A DNA stretch of 64,000 nucleotides. Origin: Beverwykella pulmonaria (taxonomy: Eukaryota > Ascomycota > Dothideomycetes > Pleosporales > Melanommataceae). Shown piece after piece: positions 46,201-58,730 of the stretch. A program made the position numbers and the translations under genes. Each line of letters begins with the position of its first letter. The first letter of the stretch is position 1. Under the pieces are notes generated by a model, which was given only the letters and a program-made list of their open reading frames with translations, was not told the DNA's origin and ran no database searches. The DNA is taken from positions 565,403 to 629,402 of the forward strand of contig BCHH01000003.1 of the NCBI GenBank assembly GCA_001599595.1. The letters run 5' to 3'.

Positions 46201-48529
46201 ACTATGTAAAAGGTTGTTGTGATGCCGGCATCGTGCGTTGGAATCCCGAACCTGGAGTGTGGTAGCGATGGAAGCTGGATTCGGTGGTGGACTGCCACGC
46301 ATACTCTCACAACTGCCTGGCGAAGGTCATGATTCTTGTAATTTGTACAACGCATGAAACCCGCTATCACGCCGCATAGAGGGAACGAGGATGGTCGCAC
46401 ATGATTCTGGTGCGGCGCAGTGATTCGACCCTCATCTCCAGATGACCCAGATGAATTATCTTTGTAAACGACTCATGTAGTATCACGGCCAGCCTGCTGG
46501 TTAACTCATGGTAGCGCGAAGGACACTTGTGCGCTCGAGAGGTTCCCCAGACCCGAGCTGAAAGCTGGGGAAAGATTGTCTCAGCGATCGCTGAGCAGAC
46601 CACAATCAACGCCCATGTTCAAAGGCCGGTCGACCCTCCCTCGTGCCATGTACCCCATGCCACTCTGTTCACGGTGCAAAACCTGGCCAACAATGGCACG
46701 CAGAAGGTTGGCTGGACGGCAGAGATTGTCGTAGAGGCCCAAAGCTCCGATAACAGCTGGTCGCAGTGACCCGCACGGAATATCTTTGAGCTTGAGTCGA
46801 TGCTCCGGTAGCGGAAAAGGGCCTTCCTAAAGAAACATGTCACCAGAACGCGTGGAGGGCATTCTCGCCCGCCAGCGGAAAAAGTCGAGAGCCATGTGAC
46901 GGTTCTAGCCCAGAGAGGAGCGCTTTGCCCAGACGAGGCACGCTTTGCATCATATGGAGAAATGAGGCTCCAAGGGCCCTCTTAGTAGAGTGCGCTGCTT
47001 GACGCGGATCATCGTGAGGCTGGAGAGCCATATGGAAATTGGGCAGGAGGGACGGTTGCAACATGGTGAGATGTGATGGCATGGCTCAAGCAGGTACCTC
47101 GGCAGCGCCAAAGCACACTGCCGACGAGGCGACCGCAGGCTGACCCATTGGGCTAGCGGACTCCCCGAAGGGGCGAGCTGGACCCGCTGGAGGATGGGCC
47201 AGGTCACATGCGGTGCGGAAGCGCCGTAACAGAACGGCTGACGTAGCGGTAACAAAGAGTACCTGAATGTATTTTATGCTCAGGTGACAGACTGCGTGCG
47301 ACGGCGGCCAGAGACGCAGCGCAACCCGCAACGGCGTGCAGCAGCACCCGATAGATGGCCATGCTCCAGCTGCCTTTCGCTCGTCATTCAAGATTGCTGC
47401 TCGTGTCCGCTCAGTGCGGCGAGGAGCGACCCAAGGTTGTGAAGAGGAGCGAGTCAGCCTCTTCTCCAGGGGTTCTGGAAGGGAACCTTCTTCCAGGGTC
47501 GCGCTGCTGTCCGCCCGGATCATGTGCTGTGCAGGCCAACTCGTGCTACTCCCCACGCCGAGACTGCGACTGTGTGTTTGAGCCAACAGGGCGTTGTGCA
47601 GGGGCTCCATAGCGCGCACAGGCCGATAGCCACGCGGGCGCCGACTCAATCACGGTGGCGGCGAGCATGGACGCGGAGTGCCGGGAGCGTGATGGAGAGA
47701 GGGTGAGTCGTGCGTCGTGAGTCGTGTGGGTATCAGCATATGGAGAGATGGGCAGAGAGAAAACGGCCGCAGAGCGTGATATGAGGCGTGGGCCACAACC
47801 AGCAAAACAAACGAGTCACGACTTGAGCAGCGCCGCCATTATGCGCTTCACTGGGGCAATATGATGGCGGCCTGGGCCTGTCGATAGCAACAGCAAACGG
47901 CGGGCAGCACGATTAGGATTAGGAAAGCGTCTGGGGGAGAGGCGGTGGGCGCGCAGCATGCCTCCGGCGGACCTGTTTAGGAAGCCTTGGGCAACGTGTA
48001 GCTGGGGGGCGCTGGTTCGCTCGGACTGATGAATGGAGGCGTTTTTGGGGAGCAGGGGTCTGTCCCAGCGTGACGGCTCGCAGGCAAGGCTCTTTGGGGG
48101 CAATGTGAGTGTGTGTCCAGGTGCGTGTGCGGGCCACGGATTTATTATCTCGCTCGCGCTGCCCCGTAGTCGCCAATCCCAGTCCCGACAAAGGCCCGCC
48201 ACCAGCCATAATACATACATACCCACACCTATCCTCCCCGTCCCCACGCACTGCACCTCACCGCTGCATTTTGACATCTCGCCCTCACACTGCTCTCACC
48301 AAACATCAACATCATAGTTCACACACACCCGCTCTGCATAATAACACACGTCGCCACTGCCATCCCCATGACTGCGACCGGCTCTTAGTACCTAGCCGCG
48401 GCCCAGATCCCGTGCCCGATCTGTTGACGCAATCGACCTCCCCACTGCCGACGAAAGCAGCGCCAGGACACCAATACTCCCATATCCTCAGCTAGTCAGC
48501 CCCCCGCCACGGCGCTGCTTGCTGCAACC

Positions 48530-50354
48530 ATGCCCCTCGTCACTGAGCACCCCATTGTGCGCGTCGAGACCGGCTCCATCCACACAATTGAAACGAGAGA
48601 CCCGCAGAATCTGTTCGGCCTATGGTCTGGTGAGTCGCCCTTTGAGCCAATGCTTGCCTATGACTCTGTCCGCGTCCTGTCGCTGCCTGTGCTTCGAATG
48701 ATCCACTTTTGCTGACCCATATCTGCATGCAGTCTTCTCCAAGTGTTCTCCTGCAATGGAGGACGGCAGGCGGTATGAAAACCTTGCGTGGAGACTCTGG
48801 GGACGTGAGACCTTTTGCTGTGCACCCGACCACCTATTCCCACCGCGCTGGTCGTTTGAGCGCCAGCTGGCCATCAACAACGACGCAGCAGAGCTGCCCG
48901 AGCTATCGACAAGCGTTAGCTCCGACGACTCCAACTCGGAAGGCGCCCTCACCGCCACGACTCGATCAAATTCGTCCACATCGCGCCCCGATCTCCGCCG
49001 CCACGACTCCGCCAACAGCCAGGCCCGCGAAGCCCGTGGAAAGCATATGACGCCCATTGACCTGGAGAAGGTTGTCCATTCAATCCAGGAAAAGAGAGCT
49101 ATTGAGCCTCTATCGCCTCTTCCCCCGAAGCTTGCCGCACAGACGGTAACACTGCAGCCGAAGAAACGCGTTGCAGACACCACGCCCCGTCCATCCTCTC
49201 CACCAGCCGCTCCCCGTTACGTGCCAGAGTCTTCTACGTCGACCGTCACCACCGCGCTGGGCAGCGAAAACATGAGCCCTCCAGTCGGCTCAGACGTCAG
49301 CACATCTACAGACCTCAGTGCCCACAGTGTCGTGCATGGCTTTGACCCCACCCGCATTTCCACATCGATACGCTCAAGCACTAACCTGAATCCTACCCCC
49401 ATTCTCAAAGCCAGTGCACTCACAAGACCTGGCCCCTCAAAAGCGCAGCCCGTAAAGCGCAAGCAGCCAATGTTCACATTGGGAGGAGGCTCCTCTGATG
49501 AGGACAATCACAGCTCGCTTGAAGCTTCCATGTCTACCTTCGCCAAACGAAGCTCACTTTCCGACAGCCTAAAGCCAGCACTCGTCCGCAAGACGACGTC
49601 TTTCAAGAACGAGGTATTGACACGGACGATCCAGGATGCCACATCCGAGGAGAGCGAAGGTGCTATTGAGAGTGACAGTGAGGAGGATGAGTCGGATGAC
49701 AATGCCATCGAGGAAGAGGATTCCGACGACGAAGAATGGGAAGACGACGACGATGTTGCATCGAGCGTGACCGAGTTCCACAGGGTCGACTCGAGACCGA
49801 ACCTCAAGTCGCACCGTTCCCTCCTTACTACGGCTCTGACGCAAGGCGAACGTGCCCAAGCGCTTCAGAACGCAGCCTCGCGTTCTACCCCAGCGATCCG
49901 ACGATCCCGAACCTCCACTCCTAACGGACCATCTACTGGCAACTCACCCCAGGAAGACAGCGGCTTCATGATGCGGCCCCAGGTCTCCCGCTCCAAGCCG
50001 ATCATTATGACCACGTCAAACGTGCACCCTCCAGCTCTGTCCCCACGCACAACGCGGAGAAACATGCTTCAAACGGAGCTTACCCAATCGTTACGGCAAA
50101 ACCTCCTCTGGGAAAGGCAACAAAAGAATTCCACGACGAATGCCGTCAACAAGCGACATCAGAGTGGAGCCAATCTCCCAGCTCTGCGCAGGGCCATGAC
50201 CACTAACGATATCAAAGGCCTCAATGCGTTCCCCCAGCAAGGCATCAATAAATCTTCAACACTCAAGGACGCTGTAGGCGCCCAAAAAAACAACAACTCA
50301 TATAATGACTACTTCGACCAAGGTCTCCAGGAATATCACCAGAAGGGATGGTAG
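48530..50354 (+). CDS. DUF1752 (AreA N-terminal-like) / DUF3295 regulator-like protein
   Basis: Two exons, 48530..48629 and 48733..50354; 573 residues. The intron is 103 nt (GTGAGT...TGCAG, phase 1). The short GATA_AreA/DUF1752 motif spans the junction: residues 28 to about 58, with NLFGLWSVFSKCSPAMEDGR followed by RYENLAWRLWGRE. It is shared with the N-terminus of AreA and with Mks1-like proteins but has no GATA zinc finger here. The remainder is Ser/Thr-rich and disordered, with a conserved PMFTLGGGSSDED block and KRSSLSDSLKPALVRKTTSF. A strongly acidic stretch (about 365-415, SDSEEDESDDNAIEEED) is followed by a C-terminal helix region with TRRNMLQTELTQSLRQNLLW. The latter blocks fit DUF3295. 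A role in nitrogen or TOR-dependent signalling is suggested by family resemblance only. Confidence 0.85.
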
Positions 50355-52042
50355 CGAAGTCTTTTTTTTTTCTCCACCATTCAGCATTTGCATTCCAGCG
50401 GCATCTATGGACGGCATGGTGTACCAGGCGTTTCGGTATTTACTTTTCTTTTCTATTTCGGGTGCCCTCCACGTAAGAGGACAGCCGACTTCAAAATGCT
50501 TTGATACCACCGGGGCATCAAGTATGCCAATGAGGTCACGATTCTCCTTATTCCTTTTCGACGGACATTGGGCGGTTCGTTCTGCTTACAAGAATCGTCA
50601 TGGCTCGCGCCTGGGTGGTCTAGCTCTGACTTGTATGTCGAGCAATACCCCGTCCACTGGTCTGTACTATTACCTGCATTGTACTTTATGAGGCTTTGGC
50701 AGGAAGCCATTATACCCTCTTAGAGCAGCGTGCGACGTCGAGCGCCATGAAGCAGCTCTTCGATAGCATTACCACAAATAGTATGGTAATTACTTAGGTA
50801 CTTAATCGAATAAAAAGCAGATAGTTCAACAAGATTGACTTACCAATACGGTGATGTTGTGATAGTGACGGACTACAAGGCAACCAACGAGCCAGCTTCT
50901 TGCTTTCACGACCTCTCTTCATCAGCTGGCCGGGATTTCTGTTCCCAACAAGACGCACGAGTGATACGAGAACAGGCTTTGCGAGGCAGGCTCTTTACCG
51001 CTCTTCTGAATCATCTCACAAAGGTGGATGCCCAGCAGGCGCTTATGCACGCTGCACTGTAGGTTTTATGCATAGGCCGGCCAGCACCAATGGCGGATGT
51101 GTTTAACGTGCCGCGTTATGGCCGGCGAGGGTTACGAAATGGCACTCTTGAGGACGTGTTGTTTCTCGCTGCATCTGCCGTTGCAAATGGCGGAGAGGGC
51201 TTTGTGGTGTTTATTACGGTGCCCACGCGGCAAATGGCATCAATATCGCGGTGCCGCACGCACCACTATGGCCGCGACTTGACTTGACTCAATTCGCGGC
51301 TATTGCCCAGGTCCCCTTCCTTTCCTTCGGGCCGGCTGCGAGGGGACAGATGCCGGTGAAAGATGTAACGAGACTTGACGACTCCCTGTTGTGTTGCCTG
51401 TGGTGCCTATAGTGCGCGTAGTACGAGACCCCCAGACATCTGTTGAGACGACGGGGCCCTTGTGCTGTGTGTTTTGTGCACCGGGCCAGGTGGGCGACGT
51501 GCATCGCGGCGAGCGCGTCAATGGCCCGGCATGCATTGCAGTCACCGTGGGATCGCCCGGAGACAGCGTCGACCATCGAGCGACGTTCAGCCTTACGAGA
51601 CAACTCGGCGATCGACTGGATGGCATTTCCTGGCAGCCCTAGCATGCGCAATGGCAGAGAATGGAGTTGATATGATTCTCGGGCCTGGTGCGGACATTGC
51701 TCAGGCAGGCAAATAAGAGAGAGGTAAACATGGCGACTACAGATAGGGCAGGAGTGCTTCACCTGAAAGACAGCATCTTCTCACCATTCACCACCGCTCA
51801 CCACCACCTCCCCACAGCCTCGCGCTCCACGGCTCTCCCCACCGCTCAAGCTCCACTACGCCCCCCAAGCTTTCTGACTGTGTGAGTCTTCTCCAGGCTC
51901 GCCTCATCCTCGTCCTCGTCTTATCAGCTTCTACCCCGGATTGCCGCTCAGCTCATCACCAGCCGCACCCGTCTCTCATCATCCCTCCTCTCATCCACCC
52001 ATCCACCATCGTCACCCGCCCGCCTAAAAACAACCGATATCC
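50355..52042. other. Intergenic region
   Basis: About 1.7 kb without genes. The last 270 bases are rich in CACCACC and CTCATCC runs and look like the former promoter/leader of the decayed gene starting at 52043. Confidence 0.45.
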
Positions 52043-55035
52043 ATGGCTGGCGACGACGCCCCTCCCCAGGCACCCGCCGTGGCTCCCTCGACTCGTTCGG
52101 TATGTCGACTTGATGCGCTGGCATTTTAGCGCTGCAAGTGCCAGGCTGGACGGTCATCTGCTCACATCCTCAGCACTCTCGACCTCTCACTCGGCCGCTC
52201 CTCAGCCTCATGTACAGGGAGCTCCGCCACTGCGGGACCCTCGCTGTCGATATTTTGGTCAAACGTCCGGTAACATGCTGACGACTCTCATCCTGTGATC
52301 ACTGTGATATCGCGACTTTTAGCTTTCCGTCACCCAATTCCACGACTCCCGTGCCCTCATTTGTCGCCCTCGTGGGGGTCTCGTCACCTGCCTCCCGCAT
52401 TGTCAACCCTTCTCTTGTCGCGAACCCGCAGACTGACTTGTTCTTTTTTGCCAATACTGCTAGGGTGTGCATCTGGCGCTGCCTGCCCCTTCAGATATGA
52501 GGTTTTAGATCCAGCGCAGCAGTCAATTGCGGCCGTGCTGCTGCAGCAGCCTGCCCGCAGATCCTAGCCCTCGAGACTGCTCCAGCACCCCGTAGGCGCG
52601 GAAACGGTCCCCATTGTCCGCTTATGAGCACAGCGAGCACAGCAGGCGCCGCTGTCAATACTTCTCGCATCACCCACCGCCCAATCCCCAAGAGCCAGCT
52701 CGCAGATCCAAGGCCATATCAGGTCACACAGCTTCGGCAGAGATTCACTCCGGATCAGCGCAATGAGAATAGCTCCATGATAGTGATATTCCGCCTCTGT
52801 CCGTCTGACCCTGACTTCTCATTTGATATGGATGCACTACATTGCCGTCTCTGTCCTTTCAGATTACCCAAAAGGCGGTAAGCCCACGCCCAGGGCAACC
52901 AACCCAGACATGGAGAGGGGATATCAAATCAACATTGAGCAGGGTTTCAATAGGATAGTCGCAGCTTCCACATCCTCTGAATCCTCGACGTTACTCTCTT
53001 ACCTTACTTCTCTTGACAGGCAGCTCGAGAGCTTACTATCATTACCGAAAGCTGACGCGATCAAGACTGTGTCTCACCCTAACGGACTAGAGAAGGGTGA
53101 TTCTACGCCTCCATATGTCGAGGGGACGAAACCTGAGGCTGCTGTCCTGCCTACTGTCAGACCGGAAATCCTCCCGAAAGCAACAATCTATTAAGTTAAA
53201 CAACGATTACAGGCAACGCAGGCACGGAATGTGAGTACCAGACAGCTCGAAGGCCGTATGGGGCGTCTCTCCCTATTCTCCAATTCCGCAGATCGCTCCA
53301 CGTTTTCACTGCCTATTGATCCACGCAAGAAGGGAGAGCTGCCAGCTGAACTTCAGGCTATCAGGCTACTCAAATTGACTGTACCTGAAGACTTCAACTT
53401 ACCCCTTTTGTTCTATCTCACCGGTTGGTGTTACAGGTGGTGCAGTGCACGCCATAGAGGGAGCATTCCATACGTGGGCAACGCGATTCCCCGCTGCGTC
53501 ACTCCTCAATCACCACTTGACGCAGAACATGCACTTAATGGCCAAGCTTAAGTCCAAATTGAAGACAGATAATCAGCCTGTTCAACCTACACGTTGTAGG
53601 ACCACAACTTGTGTCTAGTCTCGCTGCTGTTTCCGACATTCCTCCCACCGAAGTGCCTGGTCGTTTCCACATCATCACCTTCCGAGACCCCCCGAATGGA
53701 ATACGGGTAACAACGAGGATGCTGAGAGCTTGGATTCTTTGTTCGATGGAGATGAGGACAACGATACTGACGAAGAAGATATTGGAGACAAACAGCTTGC
53801 CTCGACATCAATTGACCCCTCCATTGTCGAGACGGTGTCCAAATTTTATTCCCACATCTTGAATTATATGGCATTGAACTGCTGGAGATTGTTACGCTAA
53901 ACATTGCGAAAGCTGTAGGGACGACAAAGATATTGCAAACCTTTAGAACAACTCTGTGGGAGAACACACTCGAGCAAATTCTTGCAACAAATGCACCTCT
54001 CGATTCGCCACCACTACATCGTCTTTCACATATCCCGACTGCTCGCCGATAGCTCTAAGATTATAGGGTAGAACTCATATATGTCAATCCCACCCGCGCT
54101 AGCTGCTTGGATCTTGATGGCTACATCATCGTCAACATGTTGCCAAGGTAGTAGTACCTATTGCTATTCTAGTACCACACCATCTAATCACTACAGCTCG
54201 TTCATACCTATGTTCAATGGTGTACGCGCGGAGTCCTGTCCGTTCGACGAGAAACACCCTTCCGCATGCCGACTTGGTTGCCCTATTTTGATAGTTGCGT
54301 TCTAACTAGTGGGTCTTCAGCGCCCTTTCTCTACCAGAGATCAAATTCCTCAGGGTCAACGCTAGTACAGGTGAGGCAAACGTAGGCGAACACGGTTGGT
54401 GTATGGGGACTATCGGAGTTGTCACCGATTATGTCTCCTCAACACTGCGAGCCCTGAGACACGTTCTAATACCTTTCTATCGACATCACGCGGAAGCCAA
54501 GCACCAACGTGAAAGAAGGTGCGTATGTTTCATTGTATCATTACAATACATGAAGAACGTTTTCAGCGACCTGAACTTCCTCTTTTTCACATGCTAGATC
54601 AAAGCTAGATCAGACGACTACTGATACACTGAGAACAGAAACGAGAAGATCTAGTCATTGTAGCAGGCCAAGAGCTTCCTAATCGTGGTCGATGTTCTCA
54701 CGACAAGAGTTATCACCTCGTGCAGATTGCATAGGTACTCCTAATGTAACAAGGTATTTGTGTGTGATCGGTAAGTTACCACGCTTCACCCTCCCGCATC
54801 CGCGAAATAGCTTCATTACGGGCGAAGTCTATCCGCGGTTTGGGGCTGACAAGCGCGGAATTGACTGAGGGGCAACAGGTGTTATGACCAGACAGAGAGT
54901 TATGTTGTCGAGCATGCGAACAAAATGCTGTGGTACGTGAAATTTATGTTTTCTATTTCGCAAACTATGCACAGGGTGTCCTGGAAAGTTTGAAGAGCTT
55001 GCATCGTCAGCTGCTCTCAACATGAGGCTCACCCC
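52043..55035 (+). pseudogene. Decayed RWD-like/CHY zinc-finger protein gene
   Basis: Pieces of one conserved fungal protein can be followed in order over 3 kb, in changing frames with many stops. At 52043 an N-terminal exon (MAGDDAPPQAPAVAPSTRS) is followed by a GTATGT donor. At 52690 comes DPRPYQVTQLRQRFTPDQR, then PSDPDFSFDMDALHCRL, a frameshift near 52850, and DYPKGGKPTPRATNPDMERG. A TAA is at about 53191, then DPRKKGELPAELQAIRLLKL. At 53905 CESCRDDKDIANL is followed by an in-frame TAG (53944-53946) and, still in frame, CNKC at 53983. Further on are LDLDGYIIVNMLP (54110), IKFLRVNAS (54345), QELPNRGRCSHDKSY (54670) and EHANKML (54910). These match the N-terminal region, paired-Cys motifs and CHY finger of the family. 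The copy is clearly non-functional. Whether an intact paralogue exists elsewhere cannot be seen here. Confidence 0.8.
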
Positions 55036-55409
55036 GCAAAATCAAAAGCATCACTCGCTTGCGGTTAGATCCCCGCGATCGATCCCTGTACATTTTGCGC
55101 CTTATCACGCCTCACGCAACGGTTTCGGATCCGCCCTCACCTTTATCCTTTGTCAGCGGCATGATTCTCGGAGTTGCTGCTGACTGTTCACTAGCGGATT
55201 CTGTAGGTTTTCTTTCATTGTCGTTAGCAGCGCACGCATCAGCTGGACGCTACTGTTATTCATAAGGGTGGTATTGACATGTGAACCCTGCTAATAGGCT
55301 TAAGAGAACAGAACTATTGACCTAAGGATTGCGGAATTTGCCACGCATGGATGACGTTGAAGCTAAGTAGAGATTTTTGGGACGGCAGCCAAGGTGAAGA
55401 CCTTTCTAC

Positions 55410-55434
55410 ATTATTCATTATTCATTATTCATTA
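55410..55434. repeat. ATTATTC heptamer microsatellite
   Basis: About three and a half tandem copies of ATTATTC. Confidence 0.85.
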
Positions 55435-58400
55435 CAGGCTGGCATTTCTTCCTACGGCGACGACGATGTCGCGCTTGGAAATCGTCATGCACATGTCATG
55501 ACGGGCCAACCTCTTTCAATTCAGTAACCGAGGAAACGCGGTTCGACCAAGACACATTGCAATCCGTCATGCCATGCCGAACGCAACCTGCCCGAGGATG
55601 GAGCATAAAGGCGGGCGAGGGTTTCAGTTTTCCTGCTAGCCAACTCTACAGCGCTTCCGCGTCTGAGTCAGAAGTAGAAGTTCTGCCGCCGCTCCGCCAT
55701 CGTGCGAGGAAACACTTCCGCGTGAACTAGATCTGGCTCCCCGGGGTGTCCATATCCAGCAATGATGGCCCGCGGGATTAAGAACACTATTCGAGAGTTT
55801 TGACCTTGAAAGTTACCGGTTTAAAGATCGCCGGTTGCTCATTCGGCTCCCTTCCCCCGGATCGGCATACCACAAGGTCAAACGCCGATAAGGCTGAACT
55901 CCCTCTGCCTCGAGTCGAGGTTGTAGGATCATCGCTTGCCTCTCCGAAAATGCAATACAAAATCAACTCCTATTTTTTAAATGCGGAGAGGTTTTCCAAC
56001 ATATTAAGGACCTTTTTGCCATTAATACCCTCAACCGGATTTCTTAATGTTACTAAATGTGACTGGCGACGATTGTGTGGGCAGCGACCAGGGACAAAGT
56101 GATAATGTCCCGAAAAGGTATAGCGCTCCAACCTCCAGCCTCCTAGGTAACGCGCCATGAACGCGAACTCGGATACGCAACATCTCGTAACAGCTCAACC
56201 TTACAGACCCACATAAATACAAGCGTATCAGGGGCCCGAAGCCAGCCACTTGAAAGAATCGATCTGCGCAAGGTGAATTTGTCTGCGCAAGGTTGCATTT
56301 TACTGTAAACTCGCAATCCCTTTGTGGAGCAATGACAAAAGTCTTACAGCATTCAAATTTCTCATAGGATGAAGTCGATAATCGAGATGTCATGCTGTAA
56401 GAGAATTAGCACCCGTGGTGGAGCTTGAAGAAAATTGAAAAATCGGGGGAAACCGGCACTGGGTCCTCACTCGCTAGAAAACCTCGGATGCAAAACTGTC
56501 CGCGAGCAGGTTCGGCACCAATACAACGCCATCCTCATTCCAGAACGCCTTCGGGCTTTTCTAGATGCTTTGTGAAACACTTGACCATCGAGCAGGTATG
56601 TGGATATTGTGAATTTTGAACAATTGTCTCCACAGTGAAACTTTGAAGCTAGGAATCAAGCTCGGCATTAAGTCGCGAACTACTACTACGCTGTGCAGAC
56701 GCAATGGGCTTTCCTGAAAAGGAAGTTGCGGGTTTTATTTCTCACTCTTCATATTCAGGAAATTGGCATCGATAATCCCGCTGTATTATTTCTGCCTGAT
56801 GCAACGGTGAAATCTCGAAACATTAGCATCATACGATACGACTGCGAAACACAAATGTTGAGTAAGAGAGAGCGAGGGGAAAATGCGTGGATGTAGGTTG
56901 TGTGAATGCGCTGCAGTAGCGAGGCAACCTGCATCGACTACGGATGCATTTTGATAACTGCAAGGCACTCGTGCTGAGCTGGTTGATCCGGATGAAGCGA
57001 CTGACTCGGCGAGGGGAAGTTCGGCTTGTCCTGAACTGGTGTTTTCGGGTTTTGCCGGCCTGGACGAGGAGATGCTATATTGGAGATGGTTTTAAGTTCG
57101 GCATTGGGTGTTGACACTTAACTCAACCCCACACTGGTAAGTATTACCTAACATCTGGCAGGCTCTGTCCGGCACGCTGTGTTCCATTTGAGGTCACTTT
57201 CAGAATTTCTACAAAGACTTCCTTGCACAGTTATGTGCAGAGTTGTACAGCCACATTGTACCCTGAAAGTACCGAATTTTCGCCGCAGAAGGAATTGAGA
57301 TGCCAAATGCAAATGCGCCACCCGTTCTTTCAGCTCACGCTGTGCGCCGGAACTGCCTGATGCATTGTCTCCACCAACCAGCCCAGCTACATGATAATAG
57401 AACCTACCGTGCCTTTGGGCTCATTTCTTTATGATTTATAAGTAACTAAAATTACGGGAACTAACACCAGCCTTGATCGAATTTGAGTTAACTGCGGGTC
57501 AAGGGAGAAGGCTTTTCCGGCCAAAGCCCAACCGGCCTTCTTCACACCGCCACTTCGTAATTGGGAATGATGGCAAGCGCCACAGTGAAAAAAAAATTGA
57601 GCGGAGAGGACTGCCGATTTACCGGTTGTGAGTCACTTCTCCACTACATGCATGCTGTAAGTGGGAATGGAGGTTGGAAGTCGCCGTTTCGTCAACATGC
57701 ACATCAAAAATGTTCTCGCGAAGGGACAACGCCATTACTCTATGAGCAAGCATTTTACATAACGGAAAGATTGTCGTCCAAATATAGGCATCCTTATCCG
57801 ACCCATATAATCCATAGGTACTTTCCTAACCGAGCCAGACCATATGATAGTACACTTGCCCTTTGACCACCATTACAAATCCCCATCCACGCCGCACCGT
57901 AGAATTTTTAACCAACCTTCTAGAAGCAGACCATCTGCCCGTTCTTCCCGACTCGACCCTGCATACGCGTCGCACCAACTAACAAGGGCCTTGCGGACAC
58001 GAGTCGACTGGTTCGAGATCGTTTCAGATGCTGTAACGGCGAAGAAGATAGAGTTTATGGTTGCACTGTACTCTGACACGGAAAGGTGTATGGGAGAGGG
58101 GCACGCGGCGAGCGAGTCATGAGCGAATGTCACTATTTAAGGCTAGGTGAATAAGAGAGTTGGGGTTGGCCGCGTGGACCGGTGAGGAAGGCACGTGGAT
58201 ACAGTTTGGGACTGATGTGGGGCTATGGGAGAAATAGAGAGAAGGGGAGTATTTGAGAGTGGAGCGTTGGATGTGTTGGATGTTACCGTATTATCGGGTA
58301 GGGAATGATGGTGCCTTATGTCCCTGAAATTATAAGCATTAAATGAAAATAGGTGTTTGAGGAAAATTGAGAGATGAAAACAAAAAACAAAGGCAATATC

Positions 58401-58619
58401 AGCGTTCTTCTACGTGGACGTTGATACATGCAGCAAACCCTTTTCTTAAATTGAAGCTCTTTGTACTAACAACATTGTATTAGACTCGCGAGATAGCATC
58501 AGCATTTGCAATAGCACTTCTGGGGATTGCTTCGTGGGTTAACGGCTGAGATCGCATTGTAGTGTTGCCCAGTGTAAGCAGGACACTCTGTCACGTGGAT
58601 ATGCCACTGACTAATCAGT

Positions 58620-58730
58620 CCGTCATATACATATCTCATACACACATCATACACATATCACACACATACCACACACACATCACACGTACATATATAGATA
58701 CACACACACAGACATACAATACACATCTTC
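58620..58730. repeat. CA/TA-rich imperfect microsatellite
   Basis: About 110 bases consist of CACA, CATA and TACA runs, for example ATACACACATCATACACATA. Imperfect units suggest an old array. Confidence 0.8.

Larger units (their letters stand above)
43001..48529. other. Gene-free region with microsatellites; 5' UTR of the 48.5-kb gene at right
   Basis: About 5.5 kb, locally GC-rich, so ORFs up to 214 codons occur by chance (for example minus strand 44113-44757). None has a coherent domain, and overlapping frames on both strands are equally open. The last 350 bases are rich in CA/CT, like the leader of an expressed fungal gene. Confidence 0.5.
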
